Shown here: piece by piece, positions 1-6,972 of the stretch | Layout of the letters: the number at the start of each line of letters is the position of its first letter | How positions within the stretch are numbered: position 1 is the stretch's first letter | From: Oscillospiraceae bacterium | GTDB lineage: Bacteria > Bacillota > Clostridia > Oscillospirales > UBA929 | NCBI GenBank assembly: GCA_031289065.1 | Contig: JAITQI010000174.1 | Location: forward strand, 1 to 22,306 | Direction of reading: 5' to 3' | Length of the DNA: 22,306 bases | Notes under the pieces: model-generated | Told to the model about the DNA's origin: nothing | Databases searched by the model: none | Seen by the model: only the letters and a program-made list of their open reading frames with translations | Made by a program: the position numbers and the translations under genes

Positions 1-106
1 TTGTCAATTGACAATGGACAATGGACAATGGACAATTAGGGAACGGGACGTCGAGAACGAATTGCCGCGCAGCGGCTCCGCAATTGACAATTGTCCATTG
101 TCCATT
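1..106. repeat. Inverted repeat element, TTGACAATGG family
   Basis: The left arm (about 1-37) is an iteration of the 7-base word ATGGACA. The right arm (81-106) is its inverse; 18 bases at 20-37 are perfectly complementary to 89-106. The centre holds a GC-rich hairpin (GCCGC GCA GCGGC and CTCCGC) at 64-80. Partial copies of arm or centre recur at 8951, 9291, 11578, 11910 and 14867. The element lies just downstream of the SH3-protein terminator. It could be a MITE- or REP-like element; no transposase is in the window. Confidence 0.75.
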
Positions 107-107
107 A

Positions 108-152
108 AAAAGACGGGGCCCTCTCCGCTCGCGGAGAAGCCCCCCGTTCTTT
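108..152 (-). terminator. Rho-independent terminator of the SH3-domain gene
   Basis: Read on the minus strand, an ACGGGG...CCCCGT stem encloses a second stem CTCCGC/GCGGAG and is followed by CTTTTT. It starts a few bases after the stop codon of the SH3-domain gene. Confidence 0.8.
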
Positions 153-163
153 AACGTCCGTCG

Positions 164-1342
164 TCACTTCGCCGCGTTCCAGGCTTCCATCACGCCGTCC
201 TGATGGGCTTGGGCGAAGCTCGTGTTGCCGTTGTGGGTGGTGCTGCCCAGGAAGTGGATACAAATTTGACCGTCCATGCCGTTGTCCGAGATGACGCCGC
301 CCCCGTGGGGCATACCGTTGATGGAGGCAGCCATGGTGTGCCCCCCGATGGTCACCCAGACCGGGCGCACCGCCCAGGACCATTTGCGGCTGAAGGTGGC
401 GAACATGATCTCGGTGTCCTGCTTGGTCAGCGGCTCCACGTCGGCATGACTGCCGTTGGAGAAGCTCTGCACATAGTAAACCTTCCCGGAACGCACGTCA
501 TAGACCCGGGCGGGGGTGTAGGTTTTGAAAATCGGTTTGGCCTCGCTCCAGGGGATGAGTTCCACGTCCCCCGCCTGAAGGCCGTCCCCCAGGACGCTCA
601 CGTCAACCAGATATTCGGACTTGATGTACCCCTCCTGGCCGCTCGCCGAGACCTTCGACCAGTTGTCCCCGTCGTAGGTCAGCATGTCCACCTTGACACC
701 CGCGTTGAGGGTTTTGAGGATGGCCGAATCGGTGGAAGCGCTCTGGCGCAGGTTGACCCGGGTGGTGGTGCGGAAATCCGAGGGGGCCGCGTCGGGGGTC
801 GGCGTCGCGGGAACGGAGGCCACCGGAGCGGCGGCGGGCGGCGCGGGGGTGGCGGCCGTGGCGGCTTGATCCGCTTTTGTGATATACTCGGATTTGATGA
901 ACCCGGACAGCCCGTTCACCGTCGCCTGGGACCAGCCCGCGGCGTCATAGGCGGAGACCTCCAGCCGCACCCCGGCTTCCAGCGTCTTCAGCACGGCGGA
1001 AACGGTGGAGGCGCTCTTGCGCAGGTTGACCCGGGTGGTGGTCTTGTAAACCGCCGGGGCGACCGCGTCGGCGGATTTTTTGATGTACTCTGATTTAATA
1101 TAGCCCTCCAGGCCGTCCAGGGAGACCTTGGACCAGCCCTGGGCGTCGTAGCTCTCCACCGAAACCGACACGTTGGCCTCCAAGGTTTTGAGGATGGCGG
1201 ACAGGGTGGAGTCGCTCTGGCGCAGATTGACCCGGGTGGTGGTCTGATATGTATCGGCGGCCAGCGCCGTCACGGCAAACAGCAGGGCCGCCAGCAACGC
1301 CAGCCCGGCGCGAGCCGCCCGTTTCACGGCTTTTCCTCTCAT
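164..1342 (-). CDS. Secreted cell-wall protein with three SH3b repeats
   Basis: This 392-residue protein starts with a signal peptide (MRGKAVKRAARAG, then a Leu/Ala-rich core ending near ALAAD). Three bacterial SH3 (SH3b) repeats follow. Each has the pattern TTTRVNLR, then S-ST-SA-LKTL, a central YD-GW and a closing GYIKSEY or GFIKSEY. A Pro/Ala linker separates repeats 2 and 3. SH3b domains usually bind peptidoglycan. The last 130 residues form a domain I know from many clostridial SH3 proteins. It contains HADVEPLT, KWSWAVRP, INGMPHGGG and CIHFLGSTTH; its conserved Cys/His residues suggest an enzyme or metal site, but I do not know its reaction. The start at 1342 has a good GGTGTGGGAG site; the longer reading from 1387 would spoil the signal peptide. 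A strong promoter with tandem operator repeats lies upstream. Confidence 0.85.
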   Translation of the reverse strand: MRGKAVKRAARAGLALLAALLFAVTALAADTYQTTTRVNLRQSDSTLSAILKTLEANVSVSVESYDAQGWSKVSLDGLEGYIKSEYIKKSADAVAPAVYKTTTRVNLRKSASTVSAVLKTLEAGVRLEVSAYDAAGWSQATVNGLSGFIKSEYITKADQAATAATPAPPAAAPVASVPATPTPDAAPSDFRTTTRVNLRQSASTDSAILKTLNAGVKVDMLTYDGDNWSKVSASGQEGYIKSEYLVDVSVLGDGLQAGDVELIPWSEAKPIFKTYTPARVYDVRSGKVYYVQSFSNGSHADVEPLTKQDTEIMFATFSRKWSWAVRPVWVTIGGHTMAASINGMPHGGGVISDNGMDGQICIHFLGSTTHNGNTSFAQAHQDGVMEAWNAAK

Positions 1343-1375
1343 ACTCCCACACCTTTCAAGGTTCCTATCAGAGTT

Positions 1376-1438
1376 ACCATAACACACGGGTCGAATTTTG
1401 TCAACAGTTTTGTAACTATTTTGTCACCCTTTTGTAAA
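1376..1438 (-). promoter_or_regulatory. Promoter of the SH3 gene with tandem PhoP/WalR-like operator
   Basis: On the minus strand TTGACA (1399-1404), a 17-base spacer and TATGGT (1376-1381) form a promoter pointing at the SH3 gene. Upstream, the hexamers TTTACA (1433-1438), GTGACA (1422-1427) and GTTACA (1411-1416) precede TTGACA with 5, 5 and 6 bases between. The period is therefore 11, 11 and 12 bases on one helix face. OmpR-family regulators such as PhoP and WalR bind direct hexamer repeats with this spacing. The identity of the regulator is inferred. Confidence 0.65.
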
Positions 1439-1511
1439 TCTTTTTTTGTCTAAGCGCTCAATACTTTGCCGTCCTGCGTCGTATTCCCAGTGAAAGAGAG
1501 GGGGTGTTCCG

Positions 1512-2006
1512 GTGCGCGCCGAGGCGGAGATCACCGAAAGCTATTTGCGCCACGCCGACATGGTCTGGCGGGTTTGCTTGGCCTATCTGAAAAACCCCGC
1601 CGACGCCGAGGACGCCCTCCAGGACACCTTCCTGCGCCTGCTGCGCCGGGAGGGCGCGTTTCGGGGCGGCGAGCACGAAAAGGCCTGGCTGATCCGGACG
1701 GCGGGCCATGTGTGCAAAGACGTTCTCAAACACCCCCGGCGGCGGCAGGACAGCCTGGACGCCCACGGGGAACTGTCCGGAGGGCCGGAACCGAGCCGGG
1801 CGGCGGAAGGCGGCGCCCTGTTCCAGGCGGTGTGCGCCCTGCCGGACAAGTACAAGACAGTGGTTTGCCTCTACTATTACGAGGGCTGCACCTCGCCCGA
1901 AATCGCCGGATTGCTCCGCAAGCCCCAGGGCACTGTTCTGAGCCTGCTGTACAGCGCCCGCCGCCGCCTGAAAGAAATATTGGGGAGTGACTTTTATGAA
2001 ACGTGA
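1512..2006 (+). CDS. ECF-type RNA polymerase sigma factor
   Basis: This 164-residue protein has the two-domain build of group 4 (ECF) sigma factors. Region 2 lies at about residues 8-45 (MVWRVCLAYLKNPADAEDALQDTF), where it binds core polymerase and the -10 element. Region 4 lies at about 105-157 (ALPDKYKTVVCLYYYEGCTSPEIA, then GTVLSLLYSARRRLKEIL), with the -35-binding helix-turn-helix. The GTG start at 1512 follows GAGAGAGGGGG and gives the usual family length. The last 11 bases overlap the next gene, so the two are co-transcribed and probably coupled. This is the normal arrangement for a sigma factor and its regulator. I found no convincing autoregulated promoter upstream. Confidence 0.92.
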   Translation: MRAEAEITESYLRHADMVWRVCLAYLKNPADAEDALQDTFLRLLRREGAFRGGEHEKAWLIRTAGHVCKDVLKHPRRRQDSLDAHGELSGGPEPSRAAEGGALFQAVCALPDKYKTVVCLYYYEGCTSPEIAGLLRKPQGTVLSLLYSARRRLKEILGSDFYET

Positions 2007-4317
2007 ATCCCATCCCGAATACCCCGCACCGGCGCTGGACGACAGCGTCCGGAGCCGGGTGCTGACCCATCTGCAAGCCGAGGCACGGCGGGGGGAGCGC
2101 CCCGCGCCGGCCCGGCGGCGTCTCCGCCCCGCCCTGGCGTGGGCCGCGATGGCGGCGGTCACGGTGGCCCTGCTGACCGGGGGCGTCGTTCTCCGAGTCT
2201 ACCGGGGGGAGGGTTGGGGCCTGCTGAACCCGCTGGCGGGCAGCCCCGCGCCGTCAGAGGCCGCCGACACGCCGACCACCGATCGCCCCGACCTGCCGTA
2301 CCCCCTGTTTTTCGACGTGCCGGAGGGGCTGACCGGCCTGCCGGTGGAACACTACTGGCTGTCCGACACCATGTCAGACACGTCCACGGCGATGAAAATC
2401 GAACAGACGGCGCTGCTGGCCGCCCGTATCCACAGCGTGGCCCTGGTGGAGGTGACCGGCGTGACCCAAAGCGCCCCCTATAGCGCGAATGACCCCGCCC
2501 AGACCGCCCAGGTGAAGCTGTTGGGCCAGGTGGGGATGGAGACGCTGTCCGCCTACACCCTGCCCTCTGTCTTCTCGGTGACCCAGTGGCCCGGTGACCA
2601 GCTCTGGGAGAGCCCCTCCCTGCTGCGAGAGGGCCAAAAGTACATCCTGCCCCTGGGGGCGCCCGCCTCCGTCGCGTCCGGCGACCCCGTGCTGCTGGGG
2701 GACACCAACCTGCTGTTTGAGGTGGACGAGGCGGGCCTGGCCTGGTCTCACTCGGGCTATCCGGCCTTCAACGCCTATGACGGGCGGAGCTACATGGAGG
2801 TGATGGAGGCCTGGGCGGGCGGCGCCTTGCTGGCCGCCGTGGCCGCCCCCAAGGACACATGGTTGTTCTCCTTCAACGAGCCCCGCTACGCCGAGGGGGA
2901 GATCCCCGGCCTCCCGGGGGGCCGCTACTTCGTGGGCCGCGCCCCGCTGGACGGGCCCTCAGAAGCGTCGCCGGAGAACGGCCAGTGGCTCAACGTCCTC
3001 TACCTGACCTATGACGACGGCCAGACCTGGTTCGAGACGGGCGACACCAACGGCCTGTGGAACGGCGAACTGGCCTGCGCCGCCTTCGCCGACCGGGACA
3101 TCGGCTACCTGTATTTCCGCGCCGCCGCCTTCGCGGACGAGGGTGTCGGCCGGGTTTACCGCACCGTGGACGGCGGGCAGACCTGGGCCCTCTTCCAGCC
3201 CCGGATGGATTTCACGCCGGACGAGGAGGCGCTGTGCGCCGAGGCGCAGTCCCTGACCTTCGACGAGGCGGGCGTCGGGCGCATGACCTATAGAACCCAG
3301 CGCATCCCCCCGGCGGATCCGAGAAGCTACGCCTACACGGCGGCGGACACAACCTATGCGCTGATAAGCCTGGACAGCGGGGCCTCCTGGCAGCTGGCGG
3401 AGGGGTACGCGCCCTACCAGTATGCGGCCTCGCTGAAGGGAAATCCGGGCGCGCTGGTTTGGGATACGGGGCGGCGCGTCCTGCTGCTGGGGCCGGATCT
3501 TGTCTTGTACGAATACGACCCCGTCACGGACAAGGCGGCGGTGTTTTGCCAGGTGCCTGGCTGCGGCCATCAAAACGACGCGTGCGCCGCGGGGAACGCG
3601 GTCGGCAATCTCGAGGCGGTTGACGGCGTGGTCGCCATGCTGCGGGGTCGGGACTCGGGCGGCTCGGGGAGCTGGCTCTCGGTGCTGAAAGACGGCGTCT
3701 TCTCCTTCCTGGCCGCCCCTGTTTTAAAATTCCGAATCGGCCCGGACGGGTTTTACGCCCTGCGGCCGGACTGGTCTCTCGTGCGCGTCCCCTTTTCGGG
3801 GGGCGAACCGGAACTGATTGCGGCGGAATTTCGCGCAGACAACCTGCTGCTGATGGGCGGGTACATGTACGGCGCCGGGGCGGAGGGCCTGGTGCGCGTG
3901 TCCCTGTCCGACGGCGTACAGGAGACCGTCTGGGCGGACACCACAAGCTATAGCACGGACGGACAGTATTTGTACGTGGGGCAGGGCGACGGCGTCACCC
4001 GCACGGACATGAACGGCGAAAATCCGGTCGCGGTCATAGGCGAGCCGGATGTGTGGCCGATTTCCCTGTGCTTTGACGGCGACTACATCTATTACCGCCG
4101 CTTTGCCTTCGCGGCGGGCGACGCCTCGGCCGATGGGGAGGTTTACCGCATCCCCAAGGATTTGTCCGTCCCGGCCGAAAAGCTCGGGAAAGTTGACGGC
4201 GACATTATCGCGCTCCCGTCCCTGCCGGGCGTGCTGCTCGTGTGCAACTACACAGACCTCCGCTATCAGCTGTTCGACACAAACACCGGCGCCGTAAGAG
4301 ACATCGCGCTGCCCTGA
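1996..4317 (+). CDS. Membrane-anchored propeller protein, probable partner of the ECF sigma factor
   Basis: The 773-residue product has a short charged N-terminus of about 45 residues, one membrane helix (about 46-68) and a very large outer part. The outer part carries three BNR/Asp-box motifs near residues 338, 391 and 460 (DDGQTW, DGGQTW, DSGASW), typical of sialidase-like propeller blades. From about 485 on, a second propeller-like region has repeated blades (YMYGAGAEGLVRV, YLYVGQGDGVTR, YIYYRR). At about 518-530 there is a Cys/His cluster, CQVPGCGH followed by a third Cys, seen in clostridial propeller lipoproteins. Its position overlapping a sigma gene, with an inside N-terminus, suggests an anti-sigma or co-sensor role; no classical zinc anti-sigma motif is visible, so this is inference. 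ATG at 1996 is preferred over GTG at 1987 because GGGGAG sits at the right distance. Confidence 0.85.
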   Translation: MKRESHPEYPAPALDDSVRSRVLTHLQAEARRGERPAPARRRLRPALAWAAMAAVTVALLTGGVVLRVYRGEGWGLLNPLAGSPAPSEAADTPTTDRPDLPYPLFFDVPEGLTGLPVEHYWLSDTMSDTSTAMKIEQTALLAARIHSVALVEVTGVTQSAPYSANDPAQTAQVKLLGQVGMETLSAYTLPSVFSVTQWPGDQLWESPSLLREGQKYILPLGAPASVASGDPVLLGDTNLLFEVDEAGLAWSHSGYPAFNAYDGRSYMEVMEAWAGGALLAAVAAPKDTWLFSFNEPRYAEGEIPGLPGGRYFVGRAPLDGPSEASPENGQWLNVLYLTYDDGQTWFETGDTNGLWNGELACAAFADRDIGYLYFRAAAFADEGVGRVYRTVDGGQTWALFQPRMDFTPDEEALCAEAQSLTFDEAGVGRMTYRTQRIPPADPRSYAYTAADTTYALISLDSGASWQLAEGYAPYQYAASLKGNPGALVWDTGRRVLLLGPDLVLYEYDPVTDKAAVFCQVPGCGHQNDACAAGNAVGNLEAVDGVVAMLRGRDSGGSGSWLSVLKDGVFSFLAAPVLKFRIGPDGFYALRPDWSLVRVPFSGGEPELIAAEFRADNLLLMGGYMYGAGAEGLVRVSLSDGVQETVWADTTSYSTDGQYLYVGQGDGVTRTDMNGENPVAVIGEPDVWPISLCFDGDYIYYRRFAFAAGDASADGEVYRIPKDLSVPAEKLGKVDGDIIALPSLPGVLLVCNYTDLRYQLFDTNTGAVRDIALP

Positions 4318-4336
4318 CCGCACGCCACACGTAAAA

Positions 4337-4366
4337 AAGGGCCGGAGGGAATCCCCTCCGGCCCTT
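4337..4366. terminator. Hairpin after the propeller gene
   Basis: A perfect 11-bp stem GGGCCGGAGGG/CCCTCCGGCCC with a short loop follows the stop codon. The T-run is better on the minus strand (CCCTTTTTTAC), so it can act in both directions. Confidence 0.75.
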
Positions 4367-4407
4367 GCGCTGAGAAACGAATGAAACATTAGGATCCTTA
4401 ATTGATC

Positions 4408-4453
4408 AAAAACAGAACAGAGGAACGGCCCCCTTCGACAAGGCCGTTCCTCT
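4408..4453 (-). terminator. fba: Rho-independent terminator of fba
   Basis: Read on the minus strand, AGAGGAACGGCC pairs perfectly with GGCCGTTCCTCT over 12 bp and is followed by GTTCTGTTTTT. It lies about 40 bases after the aldolase stop codon. Confidence 0.8.
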
Positions 4454-4455
4454 AA

Positions 4456-4503
4456 GTTTTCATTCTTAATTCTTAAATTGTTAATTTGGCAAAGCTACGC
4501 TTT
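4456..4503. repeat. Half repeat element, TTAAGAATGAAAA family, abutting the fba stop codon
   Basis: The segment 4458-4487 (ATTCTTAATTCTTAA and flanks) matches the right arm of the complete element at 7941-7972. It runs directly into an 8-bp perfect hairpin GGCAAAGC-TAC-GCTTTGCC (4488-4506) that contains the last codons and stop codon of fba. No second arm is present. Confidence 0.55.
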
Positions 4504-5430
4504 GCCATTGCTGCCCAGGACGTTGACGAGCTTCCGTTTCACCAGGCCCTTGATGTTCTCCCGGGCGGGGGAGAGGTACTGGCGGGGGTCGAAATGGTCG
4601 GGGTGTTCGTTGAAATGTTTGCGGACGGAGGCGGTCATGGCCAGGCGCAGGTCGGAGTCGATGTTGATTTTGCACACCGCCGATTTGGCCGCCTGACGCA
4701 ACATGTCCTCGGGAATGCCGATGGCGTCGGGCATTTTGCCGCCGTTGGCGTTGATCATTTGCACAAACTCCGGAATGACCGACGACGCGCCGTGCAGCAC
4801 GATGGGGAAGCCGGGGAGGCGGCGTTCGACCTCTTCGAGAATGTCAAACCGCAGGCGGGGCGTTTGGCCGGGTTTGAACTTGTACGCGCCGTGGCTGGTG
4901 CCGATGGCGATGGCCAGGCTGTCCACGCCGGTGCGGCCCACGAAATCCTCCACCTGGTCGGGGTTGGTGTAGGAGGCGTCCTCGGCGGAAACGTTGACCG
5001 CGTCCTCAATACCGGCCAGGCGGCCCAGCTCGCCCTCCACCACGACGCCGTGGGCGTGGGCGTATTCCACCACCTGCTTGGTGACCTTTACGTTGTCCTC
5101 ATAGGAGTGATGGGAGCCGTCGATCATGACCGAGGTGAAACCGCCGTCGATGCAGCTTTTGCAGACGTCGAACCCGTCGCCGTGGTCCAGGTGGACGCAG
5201 ATGGGCAGACCGGTGTCCTCCAGGGCGGCCTCGATGAGCTTCATCAGGTAGACGTGCTTGGCGTACTTGCGCGCACCGGCCGACACCTGCAAAATCAGCG
5301 GGGCGTTTTCCTCCTTGGCGGCCTCGGTGATCCCCTGAATGATCTCCATGTTGTTGACGTTGAACGCGCCGATGGCGTACCCGCCCTCATAGGCCTTTTT
5401 GAACATTTCGGTGCTTGTCACGAGGGGCAT
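4495..5430 (-). CDS. fba: Class II fructose-1,6-bisphosphate aldolase
   Basis: The 311-residue cytoplasmic enzyme cleaves fructose 1,6-bisphosphate to dihydroxyacetone phosphate and glyceraldehyde 3-phosphate, using a divalent metal. The class II signature is clear: GAFNVNN (21-27), HLDHG (80-84, catalytic Asp82 and metal-binding His83), DGSHHSYEDN (104-113), EGELGR (133-138), GTSHGAYK (177-184, second metal His) and VLHGASS (211-217, third His). NIDSD near residue 256 belongs to the phosphate site. Length fits the short FbaA/GatY-type family. The start is supported by AAAGGAGATG six to eight bases upstream. It has its own promoter and terminator, so it is monocistronic. The stop codon lies inside a repeat-derived hairpin. 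Confidence 0.96.
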   Translation of the reverse strand: MPLVTSTEMFKKAYEGGYAIGAFNVNNMEIIQGITEAAKEENAPLILQVSAGARKYAKHVYLMKLIEAALEDTGLPICVHLDHGDGFDVCKSCIDGGFTSVMIDGSHHSYEDNVKVTKQVVEYAHAHGVVVEGELGRLAGIEDAVNVSAEDASYTNPDQVEDFVGRTGVDSLAIAIGTSHGAYKFKPGQTPRLRFDILEEVERRLPGFPIVLHGASSVIPEFVQMINANGGKMPDAIGIPEDMLRQAAKSAVCKINIDSDLRLAMTASVRKHFNEHPDHFDPRQYLSPARENIKGLVKRKLVNVLGSNGKA

Positions 5431-5475
5431 TGAAAAACATCTCCTTTCGCGTATATCCGGTTTTATCCGGCGTCT

Positions 5476-5504
5476 ATTGTATCAGGATCGGGGGCGAAGC
5501 GCAA
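5476..5504 (-). promoter_or_regulatory. Promoter of fba
   Basis: On the minus strand TTGCGC (5499-5504), a 17-base spacer and TACAAT (5476-5481) with an extended TGA before the -10. The same region forms a CGGGGGCG/CGCCCCCG hairpin (5485-5517) just after the upstream metallopeptidase gene, which may insulate the two units. Confidence 0.6.
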
Positions 5505-5530
5505 GAGAAACGCCCCCGTTTCTTCCGTTT

Positions 5531-5923
5531 TTACCGTTCCCGCTCCGACGTCCGCCCTCTGGTACGGTAGCCCGCCATGAAGCGCTCGTCCTTGACGATG
5601 AGACCCTTTGCCCCGGCCAGGGACTCCACGTGGTGGGTGAACTCATGGCGCAGGGTGGCGCGCAAATCCTTCTCCCAGACCGCCGGGGGGCTGTCCCCCA
5701 GGACGCGGGCGAAGGAGCCGTAGTACAAAATGATCTGCCGCCCCAACGTTCCGCCGGAGCGATATTCCCCCATGATATACAGCGGGTCGCCCGGGCGGGC
5801 TTCGGGATGGGTCTTGGTTTCGGCGGCCAGCAGCACCCCGCCGTTGAGCTCCCGGTAAAATTCCGGGGGCAGCTCCTCGGCCAGCGTGTCCAACAGGGCC
5901 CCCGCCTCTTCCAGGGTCATCAT
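5531..5923 (-). CDS. Small zincin-type metallopeptidase-like protein
   Basis: The 130-residue protein has one clear motif, RHEFTHHVE, near residues 92-100. This is an HExxH zinc-peptidase site in which the two His bind zinc and Glu activates water. The length and single HExxH resemble the small cytoplasmic zincin families of Gram-positives and Actinobacteria (Zincin_1-like). No signal peptide or membrane helix is seen, so it should be cytosolic. Substrate is unknown. ATG at 5921-5923 overlaps the stop codon of the upstream SGNH hydrolase gene as ATGA, so translation is coupled; a second ATG directly follows (5920). The charged C-terminal tail (RTRGRTSERER) is probably disordered. Confidence 0.8.
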   Translation of the reverse strand: MMTLEEAGALLDTLAEELPPEFYRELNGGVLLAAETKTHPEARPGDPLYIMGEYRSGGTLGRQIILYYGSFARVLGDSPPAVWEKDLRATLRHEFTHHVESLAGAKGLIVKDERFMAGYRTRGRTSERER

Positions 5924-6636
5924 ACCGCGCCGTCCCGCCGGCCGGGCAAAAACCGGCGCAGATAGGTTTCCAGCGCCTCCCGCATGACGGTGTGCCCCCG
6001 GGCGTTGGGGTGGATGCCGTCGATGCACAGCAGGTCGCCCAGCACGGGCTGATCCAGAAACGCGCCCCGCACGTCCACATAGCGGCACCGCCGCTCCAGA
6101 GCCAGGTTGGTCACGGCCACGGAATACTGCTCCTGGGCGCGGTAGATGTGCCCCACGTCCCCCAGGAAACGCAGGATGTTTTCCTTGTTCAGCCCCGCCC
6201 GGGTGATCCAGCGGAAATACCGCTCGGCGTCGATGGGGGGCAGGGACATGAGAATCGGCTCCAGCCCCTTTTTGCGCACGGCGTCGAGCATATCCCCCAG
6301 GGTGCGTTTGAACACCTCGATGGGGGTGTGGGGGACGTGGGGGGCGCTGGGATCCTCGGCCACCGCCGCCCAATCAAAATCACAGTCGTTGCCGCCGAAC
6401 TCGATGAGCAGGGCGTCGCATTCCACCCCCCGGGCCAGGGCCTGGGTCAGATTCCGCCAGCCCTTGGTGATGGTGGAACCGAAGCGGGAGTGGTTGTCCA
6501 TCCGCAAGCCGAGCTTTTCGCACTGGACGGTCACCGAGTTTTCCAGGGTCGCGTACCGGCCCTGTATCTCATCAAGCGCCACGCCCTTGAGCAGGGAGTC
6601 CCCCCACACGCTGATACGTCCGACCAAAGGAATCAT
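5920..6636 (-). CDS. SGNH/GDSL-family hydrolase
   Basis: The 238-residue protein carries the blocks of SGNH esterases/lipases. Block I is GDSLLKG with the nucleophile Ser14, block III is EFGGNDCD with Asn83, and block V is DGIHPNARGH with Asp206 and His209. Such enzymes remove acyl or acetyl groups from lipids, carbohydrates or peptidoglycan. There is no signal peptide, so a cytosolic substrate is likely and cannot be named. The start has AGGAGG seven to nine bases upstream. The stop codon overlaps the start of the metallopeptidase-like gene, which makes a two-gene operon. Confidence 0.9.
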   Translation of the reverse strand: MIPLVGRISVWGDSLLKGVALDEIQGRYATLENSVTVQCEKLGLRMDNHSRFGSTITKGWRNLTQALARGVECDALLIEFGGNDCDFDWAAVAEDPSAPHVPHTPIEVFKRTLGDMLDAVRKKGLEPILMSLPPIDAERYFRWITRAGLNKENILRFLGDVGHIYRAQEQYSVAVTNLALERRCRYVDVRGAFLDQPVLGDLLCIDGIHPNARGHTVMREALETYLRRFLPGRRDGAV

Positions 6637-6830
6637 CGGGATCGCCTCCTATTGCACCTCTGCGTCTCCGCCCCATCATATGTCGGCGGAACGCCTCCGC
6701 CGCTTTAGCGGAGATAAAAATATCTTATACCCTCCGGCCCGTGGGCGCAAGGGGCGAATGGTAAATTTTTTGCAAATTTGTCCGACGTCTTTCGTCCGCG
6801 TTTCCGTCGGCGGCCCCGCCTGTACACCGA
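6637..6830. other. Intergenic region without a gene
   Basis: It lies between divergent units. I see a CTCCGC/GCGGAG hairpin at about 6692-6714 and, on the minus strand, a possible SGNH promoter around 6720-6755 (TTGCGC with a TATAAGAT region, imperfect spacing). No open reading frame with a credible ribosome binding site is visible. Confidence 0.5.
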
Positions 6831-6859
6831 TTGACAAAGCGCTGAATTCGGGTTATGAT
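6831..6859 (+). promoter_or_regulatory. Near-consensus promoter of lipoprotein 1
   Basis: TTGACA (6831-6836), exactly 17 bases, TATGAT (6854-6859). Transcription should begin near 6866, immediately before a stem-loop at 6868. Confidence 0.85.
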
Positions 6860-6867
6860 AGAAACAG

Positions 6868-6950
6868 GTGAGTTTGCTCACGGCTGACGTGAAGCGCCCG
6901 AAAGGCTTGGCGGACAGGATGTTGCTCCTATCGCCCGGCAGTTTGCTCAC
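6868..6950 (+). promoter_or_regulatory. Structured leader with 5' terminal hairpin and duplicated 11-mer
   Basis: GTGAG-TTTG-CTCAC (6868-6881) would form at the very 5' end of the transcript. The word AGTTTGCTCAC occurs at 6871 and again at 6940, 69 bases apart. The leader is open in frame with lipoprotein 1 from a GTG at 6868. I could not match it to a known riboswitch. Confidence 0.4.
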
Positions 6951-6972
6951 AGGATGGGAAGGGGATAAAGCA

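Noticed and set aside
1456..1482. An ECF-type autoregulated promoter (CGTC -10 element) upstream of the sigma gene
   Set aside because: CGTC is present near 1476, but no AAC-type -35 element is at 16-17 bases, so I could not support it.
6868..6972. A possible riboswitch in the leader of lipoprotein 1
   Set aside because: I compared it from memory with c-di-GMP, THF, fluoride, NiCo, ZTP and glycine classes and found no matching core; only a terminal hairpin and a duplicated word are supported.
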